A stretch of 64,000 bases of DNA from Flavobacterium hankyongi (lineage in GTDB: Bacteria > Bacteroidota > Bacteroidia > Flavobacteriales > Flavobacteriaceae), in the NCBI RefSeq assembly GCF_036840915.1, contig NZ_CP085725.1, positions 186,001-250,000 on the forward strand, written 5' to 3'. This document shows positions 26,586 to 35,237 of the stretch, piece by piece (the first letter of the stretch is position 1; every line of letters starts with the position of its first letter). Position numbers and translations under genes: made by a program. The notes beneath the pieces are model-generated. The model was not told where the DNA came from. It did not search any database and worked only from the letters and a program-made list of their open reading frames with translations.

Positions 26586-26610
26586 GTTTTAAATTTGATT
26601 TAATTAATAA

Positions 26611-27243
26611 TTATAATTTGATAAATAATTCTTCTTTTGATTTTCTAACTTTTTTCACGTGTTGATTTGCATCTTCTTCATGGCGATATCCAACAGTTGC
26701 AATTAAAGTTGCGTTTAAACCTAATGCATTTAATCCTAAAATTTCATTTACTTTTTCTGGTTCAAAACCTTCCATAGGAGTTGCATCTATTTGTAACTCT
26801 GCAGCCGCATTTAAAAGATTTCCTAAAGCCAAATACGTTTGTTTTGCTGTCCAAGTATTTTTTACATCTTCAGGTAATGACGCAATTTTAGATTTCATAA
26901 AATCTCCGTAACCTGCAATGTTTTCAACTGGAATTCCTCTTGTTTCAGCAATATTGTTTAAATAAGTATCAATTTCTTTTTCACCCACATTTACCATGTT
27001 TGCAAAAATGAATAGGTGTGAGGCATCTACTATTTGAGATTGTCCCCATGCAGCTGGTTGAAGTTGAGCTCTTAATTCAGGATTTTCAACAATCAAAACT
27101 TTGTAAGGTTGTAATCCGTAAGATGATGAACTCAGTCTAATTGCTTCTTTTAAGATTTCTAAATCTGAATCAGAAATTTTTTTATTTGCATCAAATTTTT
27201 TTGTTGCATAACGCCAATTTTGGCTTTCTATAAATTTACTCAT
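26611..27243 (-). CDS. Nitroreductase family FMN oxidoreductase
   Basis: 210 residues, NfsB/NfnB-like fold. FMN-binding features: WRYATKKFD near the N-terminus, RLSSSSYGLQPYKVLIV, the ATPMEGFEPEKVNE segment and a C-terminal RKSKEELF. Such enzymes reduce quinones or nitro compounds with NAD(P)H. It starts 4 bases after marR and ends 25 bases before yceI, so it is the middle gene of a MarR-controlled redox operon. Confidence 0.92.
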   Translation of the reverse strand: MSKFIESQNWRYATKKFDANKKISDSDLEILKEAIRLSSSSYGLQPYKVLIVENPELRAQLQPAAWGQSQIVDASHLFIFANMVNVGEKEIDTYLNNIAETRGIPVENIAGYGDFMKSKIASLPEDVKNTWTAKQTYLALGNLLNAAAELQIDATPMEGFEPEKVNEILGLNALGLNATLIATVGYRHEEDANQHVKKVRKSKEELFIKL

Positions 27244-27247
27244 GGTT

Positions 27248-27700
27248 TTAACTTCTATATTTTTCTAATAAATTATTGAATAATTCTAACTCTTCATCTG
27301 TTAACTTAGAGCCGAAAAAGTTTTCGTGTTCAATAGCTTTAGGATCAATCTCAGCCAATATATTTAATCCTTTTTCAGTTATTTCAACTTCCATTTTTCT
27401 TCTGTTAGCAGGGCAAATTTCACGGGTAACTAATCCTTTTAATAACAATTTATCTACCAGTCTTGTCGTATTACTTGTTTTAGCAATCATTCTCTCTTGA
27501 ATGGTGCACATGTTTGCCGGTTTACCTTTTTGGCCTCTTAAAATCCTAAGTACATTATATTGTTCAGGAGAAAGATCAAATGGTTTCAAAATTTCATTAA
27601 AATGGTCAGTTACAACCATATCTGCAAACATGACATTAAGTACTGCTCTCTTAGCAGAATTTAATGTTACTGTCGATTTTATAATATCTTCAATTTTCAT
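27248..27700 (-). CDS. MarR family transcriptional regulator
   Basis: 150 residues, winged helix: DLSPEQYNVLRILRG, QERMIAKTSNTTRLVDKL (recognition helix), then ICPANRRKMEVEITEKG (wing). I start at ATG 27700 (MKIEDIIKS); upstream in-frame codons to 27760 overlap the operators. Two Cys residues, C65 and the one in EICPAN, could sense oxidants or quinones (inference). First gene of the operon with nitroreductase and yceI; twin palindromes upstream indicate autorepression. Confidence 0.92.
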   Translation of the reverse strand: MKIEDIIKSTVTLNSAKRAVLNVMFADMVVTDHFNEILKPFDLSPEQYNVLRILRGQKGKPANMCTIQERMIAKTSNTTRLVDKLLLKGLVTREICPANRRKMEVEITEKGLNILAEIDPKAIEHENFFGSKLTDEELELFNNLLEKYRS

Positions 27701-27716
27701 ATTTGTAGTTACTAAA

Positions 27717-27761
27717 TTTGTATGTACAAATGTATAAATATTTTTCATTTGTATATACAAG
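27717..27761 (-). promoter_or_regulatory. Promoter and twin MarR operators
   Basis: TTTGTATGTACAAA (27717-27730) and TTTGTATATACAAG (27748-27761) are near-identical palindromes 31 bases apart centre to centre, about three helical turns. The minus-strand -7 element TACATTTG (27734 to 27727) overlaps the first, and the second covers the -33 region. Binding by the adjacent MarR protein would block transcription. Confidence 0.72.
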
Positions 27762-27839
27762 TATTAATTAAATTTTTGTTAATTTTTAATTTAAGGTTTT
27801 TAGATTGATTAATTTTAGGAAGCTCAAAATTTTGAAAGT

Positions 27840-28376
27840 ATGAAAAGAGTTAGTTTGTTATTGTTGTTTTTGTACTCAATAATGTTTTCTCAAAAAAACA
27901 GTCATGAACAGGTTAAGTTAGATCCTATTAATGAATATAGAAAAGATGGGACTACTGTAAAGTCATACGATTTTAATTCATTTGAACCCTATTTGCATAA
28001 AAGTGATGATACAACTTATGTAATTAATTTTTGGGCAACATGGTGTCTTCCTTGTGTAAAGGAATTACCATATTTTGAACAATTAAATCAAAAATATAAA
28101 AATCAAAATGTAAAAGTAATTTTAGTAAGTCTTGATTTACCTAAAAAAGTTGAAACTAATTTGATTCCTTTTATTAAAAAGAAAAATCTCAAATCTGAAG
28201 TAATACATTTAAATGATCCAGATGCAAATGCATGGATTGAAAAAGTAGATAAAGGCTGGTCAGGGTCTATACCAGCGACAGTAATTTATAATAAAAAAGG
28301 ACGAATGTTTATCGAAGATTCTTATTCGTCTTTTAAAGAACTTGAAGAAGAATTATTAACAATAATAAAAAAATAA
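27840..28376 (+). CDS. TlpA-like secreted thioredoxin
   Basis: 178 residues with a signal peptide (to about residue 17) and a thioredoxin fold. The active site WATWCLPC has C69 and C72. The cis-proline region is GSIPATVIY. Periplasmic thiol-disulfide reductase of the TlpA/ResA type. It is followed at 5 bases by a second thioredoxin-fold gene and then a rhodanese gene, forming a small redox operon. Divergent from marR. Confidence 0.9.
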   Translation: MKRVSLLLLFLYSIMFSQKNSHEQVKLDPINEYRKDGTTVKSYDFNSFEPYLHKSDDTTYVINFWATWCLPCVKELPYFEQLNQKYKNQNVKVILVSLDLPKKVETNLIPFIKKKNLKSEVIHLNDPDANAWIEKVDKGWSGSIPATVIYNKKGRMFIEDSYSSFKELEEELLTIIKK

Positions 28377-28381
28377 ATTAT

Positions 28382-28987
28382 ATGAGAACTATTAAAATGT
28401 TAGCTTTTGCTTTAGTGGTAGCGGTTACTAGTGCTTTTACTTTAAATTCAGGAGGCTATCAAGTCGGTGATGTTGCTACAGATTTTTCACTTAAGAACGT
28501 TAACGATAAAATGGTGTCTTTAAAAGATTTTAAAGATGCTAAAGGTTTCGTTGTGATTTTTACCTGCAACCATTGTCCATTTGCAAAGGCATATGAAGAT
28601 AGAATAATTGCTATTGATAAAAAATATAAAAGTTTGGGTTATCCAGTGATTGCTATAAATCCAAACAATCCTGATGTTCAAAAAGAGGATAGTTTTGATT
28701 TAATGAAAAAGAGAGCCAAAGAAAAAGGCTTTACTTTTCCGTACTTATTTGATGATGGACAAAAAATATATCCTCAATATGGAGCTACTAAAACCCCTCA
28801 CGTTTATTTATTACAAAAAACTAGTAAAGGAAATATTGTAAAATACATAGGTGCCATCGATGATAATTATTCAGACGAAAGTGCTGTAAAAACAAAGTAT
28901 TTAGAAAATGCTATTAATTCGTTATTGAAAGATGAAGAAATTGCTGTAAAAACAACCAAAGCTATTGGATGTTCTATTAAAGCATAG
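28382..28987 (+). CDS. Secreted thioredoxin/AhpC-TSA family protein
   Basis: 201 residues. Signal peptide to about residue 20, then an AhpC/TSA-like fold: DFSLKNVNDKMVSLKDF, then FTCNHCPFAKAYEDR with C62 and C65 as CNHC, and TPHVYLL as the cis-proline segment. The CNHCP motif marks the group usually called thioredoxin family or redoxin, distinct from TlpA. Two residues, C-terminal IGCSIKA, include a further Cys. Probably works with the preceding TlpA-like protein in periplasmic redox. Confidence 0.88.
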   Translation: MRTIKMLAFALVVAVTSAFTLNSGGYQVGDVATDFSLKNVNDKMVSLKDFKDAKGFVVIFTCNHCPFAKAYEDRIIAIDKKYKSLGYPVIAINPNNPDVQKEDSFDLMKKRAKEKGFTFPYLFDDGQKIYPQYGATKTPHVYLLQKTSKGNIVKYIGAIDDNYSDESAVKTKYLENAINSLLKDEEIAVKTTKAIGCSIKA

Positions 28988-29013
28988 TAAATTTGAATAC
29001 AAAAAAATAAATT

Positions 29014-29328
29014 ATGAATTTAACACAAGAAGATTGGTGGTCAAAATTGCAAGAAGATGAAAATGCAGTTATTCTTGACGTTCGTACAGAAGATGAATGT
29101 AATGATGGGATAATTCCAAATGCAATTAATATAGATATCTATAAAGGACAAGGCTTTATTTATAAAGTTGAAGAGTTAGACAAGTCTAAAAACTATTATG
29201 TGTATTGTAAAGCAGGCGGAAGAAGTGCTCAAGCTTGCAACATAATGAACCAAATGGGATTTGAAACAACATATAACTTGATGGGAGGTTTCTCAGAATG
29301 GGATGGTCCAGTTGATATGCCAAAATAA
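29014..29328 (+). CDS. Rhodanese-like sulfurtransferase domain protein
   Basis: 104 residues, a single rhodanese domain: VILDVRTEDECNDGIIPNAI near residues 19-38 and the active loop YCKAGGRSAQA with catalytic C65. No signal peptide, so cytoplasmic. Transfers or carries persulfide sulfur. Third gene of the thioredoxin set, 26 bases after the previous stop, and followed by a strong terminator. Confidence 0.92.
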   Translation: MNLTQEDWWSKLQEDENAVILDVRTEDECNDGIIPNAINIDIYKGQGFIYKVEELDKSKNYYVYCKAGGRSAQACNIMNQMGFETTYNLMGGFSEWDGPVDMPK

Positions 29329-29357
29329 AAAAGAGAAGCATCTGCTTCTCTTTTTTA
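29328..29357. terminator. Bidirectional terminator between rhodanese and fnr genes
   Basis: AAAAGAGAAGCA and TGCTTCTCTTTT form a hairpin with A and T runs on both sides. It sits between convergent genes and can serve both. Confidence 0.88.
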
Positions 29358-29363
29358 TTTATT

Positions 29364-30044
29364 TTATTCGGAGAGCTTTTTCAACTCTTTTTTATTTTTC
29401 AAAATAATTTTTTTTCCGTTAAGTTCTATTAGACCAGCTTTGTTGAATTCAGAAAGTAATCTAATACAACTCTCGGTTGCCGTTCCTATTATACTGGAAA
29501 TTTCTTCTCGAGATAGGTGCAATTTTAGAGAACTATCTTCATTAACTCCAAAGGTATCATGTAAATAGAGTAGTGTAGTAGCCAGTCTTTCCTTAACGCT
29601 TTTCTGAGCAAGATTTACCAAAATGTTGTCTGCTTCTTTCAAGTCGTGACACACATTTTTCATCATGCTTAGTGAAAACTTATTATTGTCATTAAAGAAA
29701 TCCATTACTTGGCTTTTAGGAACAAAACAAACTGTCATGTCTTCCAGAGCAACTGCGCTTAAATTTGTTGGTTCTTCACTTATTAAAGAACGTTGACCTA
29801 ATAATTCTCCTCGTGTTACCAGTTTTACAATCTGATCTTTTCCGTTAGAACTCAGTTTAGTCAATTTACAAACTCCATCTTTTACACAAAAAATTCCGTC
29901 AAGATGATCACCTTCATCAAATATGACATCTCCTTTTTTTACTACATAAGACGTTTTACAATCGGCGAGTTTTAGCAATTCGTCCTTGTTCAATGCCTTT
30001 AAAGCACTGAATTCCCTAACGATACATTGTTCACATCTACCCAT
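29364..30044 (-). CDS. fnr: Crp/Fnr family regulator with N-terminal Cys motif
   Basis: 226 residues. N-terminal CxxC (C4, C7) and further C29 could hold an oxygen-sensing cluster as in FNR. A cNMP-type beta roll spans about 20-130. The C-terminal winged helix has LSREEISSIIGTATESCIRL, where E-x3-R fits the residues of FNR/CRP that contact TGA half-sites. It is divergent from the cbb3 oxidase cluster, and TGAT-N4-ATCA boxes lie upstream of ccoI, ccoS and hemN. Very likely the oxygen regulator of those genes; one box overlaps its own promoter. Confidence 0.88.
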   Translation of the reverse strand: MGRCEQCIVREFSALKALNKDELLKLADCKTSYVVKKGDVIFDEGDHLDGIFCVKDGVCKLTKLSSNGKDQIVKLVTRGELLGQRSLISEEPTNLSAVALEDMTVCFVPKSQVMDFFNDNNKFSLSMMKNVCHDLKEADNILVNLAQKSVKERLATTLLYLHDTFGVNEDSSLKLHLSREEISSIIGTATESCIRLLSEFNKAGLIELNGKKIILKNKKELKKLSE

Positions 30045-30062
30045 TTTTCCGATTGTTTTTTA

Positions 30063-30121
30063 CAAAGATACTAAAGTATGATAAAAATCATATTCAAAAA
30101 AAAACTAACTTTAGAAATTTG
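30063..30121. promoter_or_regulatory. FNR-type box and divergent promoters of fnr and ccoI
   Basis: TATGATAAAAATCATA (30077-30092) fits TGAT-N4-ATCA. On the plus strand GAAATTTG (30114-30121) lies 29.5 bases from the box centre, the same spacing as at two other FNR boxes here, giving a class II position near -42 for ccoI. On the minus strand TATCTTTG (30070 to 30063) is a -7 element for fnr, and the box would overlap the fnr promoter spacer, implying autorepression. Confidence 0.72.
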
Positions 30122-30143
30122 CAATAGGTAAAATGAGCAAATT

Positions 30144-32519
30144 ATGAATACACAAAATTGTTTCCACTGTGGTAACGATATTGTAAAAAAAGAAGAAATT
30201 TTGTTTGATCAAAAATCTTTTTGTTGTACTGGTTGCAAAACAGTATATGAGATTTTCAGTTTAAACGATTTAATCTGTTATTACGATTTTGAAAACGCAC
30301 CAGGAGCTACTCCACAAGATATTAAAGGAAAATATGATTTTCTGGAAAATAAGGACATTGTAGAAAAACTATTGGAATTTGATGAAGATAAAACACAGGT
30401 AGTTTCACTTTATATTCCTCATATTCATTGCAGTTCTTGTATTTGGATTCTAGAAAACCTGAATAAATTGAACAAAGGGGTTTCCGCTTCTCAAGTAAAT
30501 TTTCACGAAAAAAAAGTCCGCATCACTTTCACTTTTGAAAAGGTTTCTCTTAAAGAAATCGTTTTACTTTTAAGTTCCATTGGTTACGAGCCGTATATCA
30601 GTTTAGAGAATTATGAGAACAAGAAAAAAGAAGTGGATCGAAGTCTTTATTACAAAATAGGGGTAGCTTTTTTCAGTTTTGGTAACATTATGTTGCTGTC
30701 GTTTCCAGAATATTTCGAAGTGGGTGAATTTTGGATCGAACAATACAAAGGATTCTTTCGCTGGCTTATTTTTGCGTTGGCTTTACCACCATTTTTTTAT
30801 TCCGCTTGGGGGTATTACGTTTCCGCTTGGAAGAGTATTAAATCTAGGATGTTAAACATCGATATTCCTATCGCTTTAGGAATTGTGGTGATGTTTGTGC
30901 GTAGTACATTCGATATCGCCATGGGCTACGGACAAGGTTTTTTTGACAGTATGTGTGGATTGATTTTTTTCATGCTGTTAGGGAAGATGTTCCAACAGAA
31001 AACCTATAATTTTCTTTCGTTCGAACGTGATTATAAATCCTATTTTCCAATTGCTGTCACCAAAATTTTAAGCGATAAGTCAGAAGAAGCAATTCAGGTG
31101 TATGATATTCAAAAAGGAGATAGACTTTTAATAAGAAACCAAGAATTAATACCAGTTGACGGCATACTGATTTCTGAAAAAACATCCATCGATTACAGTT
31201 TTGTAACAGGAGAAGCCGTACCAATTGAAAAGAAATCTGGCGATAAGATATATGCTGGAGGAAAGCAGATTGGGAATGTAGTTGAAATGGAAGTATTGCA
31301 GTCGGTTTCTCAAAGTTATCTGACCCAATTATGGAGTAACGATGTATTCCAAAAACATATCGACAGAAAATATAAAACTATTACGGATAAAATCAGTCGT
31401 TATTTTACGCCAGCATTGTTGCTTTTGGCTATTGTTTCCTTTAGTTATTGGATTTTTATCGATGCTAATACTGCTTTCAATGTATTTACTGCGATTTTAA
31501 TTGTGGCTTGTCCTTGTGCCTTAGCATTAACAGCTCCTTTTACGTTAGGTAATGTACTTCGTATTATGGGATACAAAAAGTTCTATTTGAAAAATGCAAC
31601 GGTTATCGAACAATTAGCTAAAGTAAATACAGTCGTTTTTGATAAAACTGGTACAATTACTACTAATAAAAAGACTTCGATAATTTATGAAGGAATGTCT
31701 TTAAGCGATGAAGACTTAAAACTTTTAAAAAATACTTTGCGAGGGTCAAATCATCCTTTAAGTAGAAGATTGTATGATTTTATACCAAATCAGGTAAAAC
31801 TTGAAATCACACATTTTGAGGAAATTATCGGAAAAGGAATTTTTGCAACGGTTAATGGTTATACTATAAAGTTAGGTTCTTCACAGTTTTTGCAACATAT
31901 GAGTGAAAATACGCATAAGAAAACGAAGGTTCACGTAGAAATCAACGGAATCTATAAAGGAAGTTATGTGTTCAATAATCAGTACCGAGAAGGGTTGGAA
32001 AATTTATTTGAAAAGCTTTCAAAGCAATATAATCTGGTCGTTTTGTCAGGAGATAATGACGGAGAACGAAAGATTTTAGAGAAGATGCTACCTTCAGAAA
32101 CTACTTTGGTCTTCAATCAAAAACCTGAAGATAAACTTGCTTTTATTGAAGGTCTGCAGAAGCAGGGTAAAAACGTGATGATGGTTGGTGATGGGCTTAA
32201 TGATGCTGGAGCCTTGGCTCAAGCCAATGTTGGAATTTCCATTTCAGAAAACGTAAATGTTTTTTCTCCGGCTTGCGACGGAATTTTAGATGCGTCTCAA
32301 TTCTCAAAAATTGATTATTTCCTTCGTTTTTCAAAAAATGCAATGAAAACTATCTATATGAGTTTTGGATTGTCATTACTTTACAATGTTGTAGGTTTGA
32401 GTTATGCAGTTACAGGAAACCTGTTGCCAATTGTAGCGGCAATCATTATGCCTTTGAGTACAGTTACTATTGTGAGTTTTGTAACCATTACAAGTAATTA
32501 TTTTGCTACTAGAAAGTAA
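30144..32519 (+). CDS. ccoI: Copper-type P1B ATPase for cbb3 oxidase assembly
   Basis: 791 residues. An N-terminal Cys-rich zinc-like motif (FHCGND and CCTGCKTVYEIF) is followed by a heavy-metal-associated segment with HCSSCIW. Then come membrane helices, the ion-path motif CPC (C456-P-C458), the phosphorylated D500 in DKTGT and the hinge GDGLND. This is the FixI/CcoI architecture, a copper exporter feeding the cbb3 oxidase. It opens the cco cluster and has an FNR box at about -42. Confidence 0.94.
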   Translation: MNTQNCFHCGNDIVKKEEILFDQKSFCCTGCKTVYEIFSLNDLICYYDFENAPGATPQDIKGKYDFLENKDIVEKLLEFDEDKTQVVSLYIPHIHCSSCIWILENLNKLNKGVSASQVNFHEKKVRITFTFEKVSLKEIVLLLSSIGYEPYISLENYENKKKEVDRSLYYKIGVAFFSFGNIMLLSFPEYFEVGEFWIEQYKGFFRWLIFALALPPFFYSAWGYYVSAWKSIKSRMLNIDIPIALGIVVMFVRSTFDIAMGYGQGFFDSMCGLIFFMLLGKMFQQKTYNFLSFERDYKSYFPIAVTKILSDKSEEAIQVYDIQKGDRLLIRNQELIPVDGILISEKTSIDYSFVTGEAVPIEKKSGDKIYAGGKQIGNVVEMEVLQSVSQSYLTQLWSNDVFQKHIDRKYKTITDKISRYFTPALLLLAIVSFSYWIFIDANTAFNVFTAILIVACPCALALTAPFTLGNVLRIMGYKKFYLKNATVIEQLAKVNTVVFDKTGTITTNKKTSIIYEGMSLSDEDLKLLKNTLRGSNHPLSRRLYDFIPNQVKLEITHFEEIIGKGIFATVNGYTIKLGSSQFLQHMSENTHKKTKVHVEINGIYKGSYVFNNQYREGLENLFEKLSKQYNLVVLSGDNDGERKILEKMLPSETTLVFNQKPEDKLAFIEGLQKQGKNVMMVGDGLNDAGALAQANVGISISENVNVFSPACDGILDASQFSKIDYFLRFSKNAMKTIYMSFGLSLLYNVVGLSYAVTGNLLPIVAAIIMPLSTVTIVSFVTITSNYFATRK

Positions 32520-32583
32520 ATAATTATATTAGTATATAAGAAAAAAACTACAAGAATCTTTGTAAAGAGAGAAAATGAGACCA

Positions 32584-32628
32584 TATGATAAAAATCATGT
32601 TTTATCTACTCACTACAAAGTAATTTTG
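32584..32628 (+). promoter_or_regulatory. FNR-type box and promoter of ccoS-ccoNO-ccoQ-ccoP
   Basis: TATGATAAAAATCATG (32584-32599) shares 15 bases with the box before ccoI. TAATTTTG (32621-32628) is a perfect -7 element. The distance from box centre to -7 is 29.5 bases, placing the box near -42 as in class II FNR activation. Confidence 0.78.
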
Positions 32629-32648
32629 AATTATAAATTTTTTAAGGT

Positions 32649-32837
32649 ATGAGTGTTATTTATCTATTAATTTCCATCAGTATCGTTGTAGCGCTTACGT
32701 TTTTATACATTTTTATAAGAGCAGTGAGGAGCGGTCAGTTTGACGATGACTACACACCTTCGGTACGTATGTTATTCGAAGACGAATTAAAAAAGAGTAA
32801 AACCAAAACAGATATAAATTCAGAAAATCAAGACTAA
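32649..32837 (+). CDS. ccoS: cbb3 oxidase maturation protein
   Basis: 62 residues. One N-terminal membrane helix (YLLISISIVVALTFLYIFIR) followed by the typical SGQFDD motif and a charged tail. CcoS is needed for cofactor insertion into the oxidase. It starts 12 bases after the predicted transcription start region and ends 3 bases before ccoNO. Confidence 0.92.
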   Translation: MSVIYLLISISIVVALTFLYIFIRAVRSGQFDDDYTPSVRMLFEDELKKSKTKTDINSENQD

Positions 32838-32840
32838 ATT

Positions 32841-35033
32841 ATGGAAATGCAACAATTTTATTATGATAACAAAATTGTAAACAAGTTCATTTATGCTACG
32901 ATAGTTTTTGGTGTAGTAGGAATGCTAGTTGGATTATTATTAGCCACTATGTATTTATTTCCTAACATCACCGATGGTATTTCGTGGTTAAGTTATGGCC
33001 GTTTACGTCCACTGCATACCAATGCAGTAATTTTTGCCTTTGTGGGTAATGCGATGTTTGCTGGATATTATTATTCAATTCAGCGACTTTTAAAAACTAG
33101 AATGTATAGTGATGTTATGAGTAACATCAACTTTTGGGGATGGCAGTTAATTATTTTAGCAGCAGCTATTTCATTACCATTAGGTTATACAACTTCTAAA
33201 GAGTATGCCGAATTAGAATGGCCAATCGATATTGCCATAGCTTTAATTTGGGTAGTATTTGGAGTAAATATGATTATGACGATTTTAAAAAGAAGAGAAC
33301 GTCATTTGTATGTTGCTATTTGGTTCTACATTGCCACTTTTGTAACTGTTGCGGTACTACATATCTTCAACAGTTTAGAATTACCAGTTAACGGATTAAA
33401 ATCATACTCAGTATATGCAGGAGTGCAAGATGCTCTGGTGCAATGGTGGTATGGGCATAATGCAGTAGCATTTTTCTTAACTACTCCATTTCTTGGGTTA
33501 ATGTATTACTACATGCCTAAAGCAGCTAACCGTCCAGTATATTCGTATCGCTTATCTATTATTCACTTCTGGTCATTAATCTTCTTATACATTTGGGCTG
33601 GTCCTCATCACTTATTATATTCAGCTTTACCTGATTGGGCACAAAATTTAGGTGTTGTATTTTCTGTAATGTTGATTGCTCCATCTTGGGGTGGTATGAT
33701 TAATGGATTGTTAACATTAAGAGGTGTTTGGGACAAAGTTCGTACCGATGTTGTATTGAAATTCTTTGTTGTAGCAATTACAGGTTATGGTATGGCAACT
33801 TTTGAAGGACCAATGCTTTCTTTGAAAAACGTTAACGCTATTGCGCACTTTACTGATTGGATTGTGGCTCACGTACACGTAGGAGCACTAGCTTGGAATG
33901 GTTTTATGACTTTTGGTATTATTTATTGGTTGTTGCCACGATTAACAAAATCAGAATTGTATTCACAAAAATTAGCTAATTTTCACTTTTGGATTGGAAC
34001 TTTAGGAATAGTAATGTATGCCTTACCAATGTACGTAGCTGGATTTACTCAAGCTTCAATGTGGAAGCAGTTTAACCCAGACGGTTCTTTAGTATATGGT
34101 AACTTTTTAGAAACAGTGAATCAAATCATGCCAATGTATGCTATGCGTGCAGTTGGAGGTACCTTATACTTAATTGGAATGTTAGTATTGGTTTACAATG
34201 CTATCCAAACAGTTCGTAATGGAAATGCAGTAGAAGATGAATTAGCTGAAGCACCTGCTTTAACAAAAATTGCTTCGTATCGTTTGAATGGTGAAAAGTT
34301 TCATGGGTGGTTAGAAAGAAAACCAATTCAGTTAACCATTTTAGCTACCATTGCTATTTTAATTGGAGGTATTATACAAATTGTGCCAACTATCGTTGTG
34401 AAATCAAATATACCTACTATTTCAAGTGTAAAACCGTATACCCCCTTAGAATTAGAAGGTCGAGATTTATATATCCGAGAAGGTTGTGTAGGCTGTCACT
34501 CTCAAATGATTCGCCCGTTCAGATCTGAAGTTGCTCGTTATGGAGAGTATTCAAAATCTGGTGAATATGTGTACGATCATCCATTTCTATGGGGATCAAA
34601 ACGTACTGGTCCCGATTTGTTCAGAGTAGGAGGAAAATATAATGACAATTGGCATTTTAATCACTTATGGGATCCGCAAAGTACTTCAGCAGGTTCAATT
34701 ATGCCAGGTTACAAATGGTTGTTTGACAATAAAGCAGCTAATTATTCTGAAATAGAGAAAAAAATGAGTGTAATGCAAACCTTAGGAGTACCTTATACAG
34801 ATGAAGAGGTTAAAAACGCAAAAGCTTCTATTGCTAGCCAGTCAGCTAAAATTGAAGAAAATTTGAAAAATGACCCTGATTTCGTAAAAAGTTATGAGCA
34901 AAGTCAGAAAAATGCAAAAGCAAAAGGAGAAACATTTGTTCCTATGAAAGACCGTGAAGTAGTAGCTTTAATTGCTTACTTACAACGATTAGGGACAGAT
35001 ATTAAAGTTAAAGATTTACAAGCTCAAAAATAA
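32841..35033 (+). CDS. ccoNO: Fused cbb3 oxidase subunits I and II
   Basis: 730 residues. Residues 1-480 are CcoN, the 12-helix catalytic subunit with heme and copper histidines (for example WWYGHNAVAFFLTT and the FTDWIVAHVHVGALAWNG segment). Residues 500-730 are CcoO, a membrane-anchored c-type cytochrome with the heme motif CVGCH at 549-553 and the axial Met in IMPGYKWL. In proteobacteria these are separate proteins; the fusion is usual in Bacteroidota. High-affinity terminal oxidase for low oxygen. Confidence 0.95.
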   Translation: MEMQQFYYDNKIVNKFIYATIVFGVVGMLVGLLLATMYLFPNITDGISWLSYGRLRPLHTNAVIFAFVGNAMFAGYYYSIQRLLKTRMYSDVMSNINFWGWQLIILAAAISLPLGYTTSKEYAELEWPIDIAIALIWVVFGVNMIMTILKRRERHLYVAIWFYIATFVTVAVLHIFNSLELPVNGLKSYSVYAGVQDALVQWWYGHNAVAFFLTTPFLGLMYYYMPKAANRPVYSYRLSIIHFWSLIFLYIWAGPHHLLYSALPDWAQNLGVVFSVMLIAPSWGGMINGLLTLRGVWDKVRTDVVLKFFVVAITGYGMATFEGPMLSLKNVNAIAHFTDWIVAHVHVGALAWNGFMTFGIIYWLLPRLTKSELYSQKLANFHFWIGTLGIVMYALPMYVAGFTQASMWKQFNPDGSLVYGNFLETVNQIMPMYAMRAVGGTLYLIGMLVLVYNAIQTVRNGNAVEDELAEAPALTKIASYRLNGEKFHGWLERKPIQLTILATIAILIGGIIQIVPTIVVKSNIPTISSVKPYTPLELEGRDLYIREGCVGCHSQMIRPFRSEVARYGEYSKSGEYVYDHPFLWGSKRTGPDLFRVGGKYNDNWHFNHLWDPQSTSAGSIMPGYKWLFDNKAANYSEIEKKMSVMQTLGVPYTDEEVKNAKASIASQSAKIEENLKNDPDFVKSYEQSQKNAKAKGETFVPMKDREVVALIAYLQRLGTDIKVKDLQAQK

Positions 35034-35039
35034 TTTGTC

Positions 35040-35234
35040 ATGTTAAAATTTGTAAAACATACTATGGAAAACATCTCAGGGATTGAGATTTATCCAATCA
35101 TTTCATTACTAATTTTTTTCTTCTTCTTTGTGGGGCTGTATTTCTGGGTTTTTACTTATAAAAAAGAAAAAATCAATCAGTTAAGCAATTTGCCATTTTC
35201 AGAAGGAACTTCAGATGAATTTTTAAAACTATAG
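35040..35234 (+). CDS. ccoQ: cbb3 oxidase small subunit
   Basis: 64 residues with one membrane helix (IEIYPIISLLIFFFFFVGLY) and a short charged tail, as expected for CcoQ. It lies 6 bases after ccoNO and 3 bases before ccoP. The ATG at 35067 (METISG-like region) could be an alternative start; I kept the longer form. Confidence 0.82.
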   Translation: MLKFVKHTMENISGIEIYPIISLLIFFFFFVGLYFWVFTYKKEKINQLSNLPFSEGTSDEFLKL

Positions 35235-35237
35235 TCC

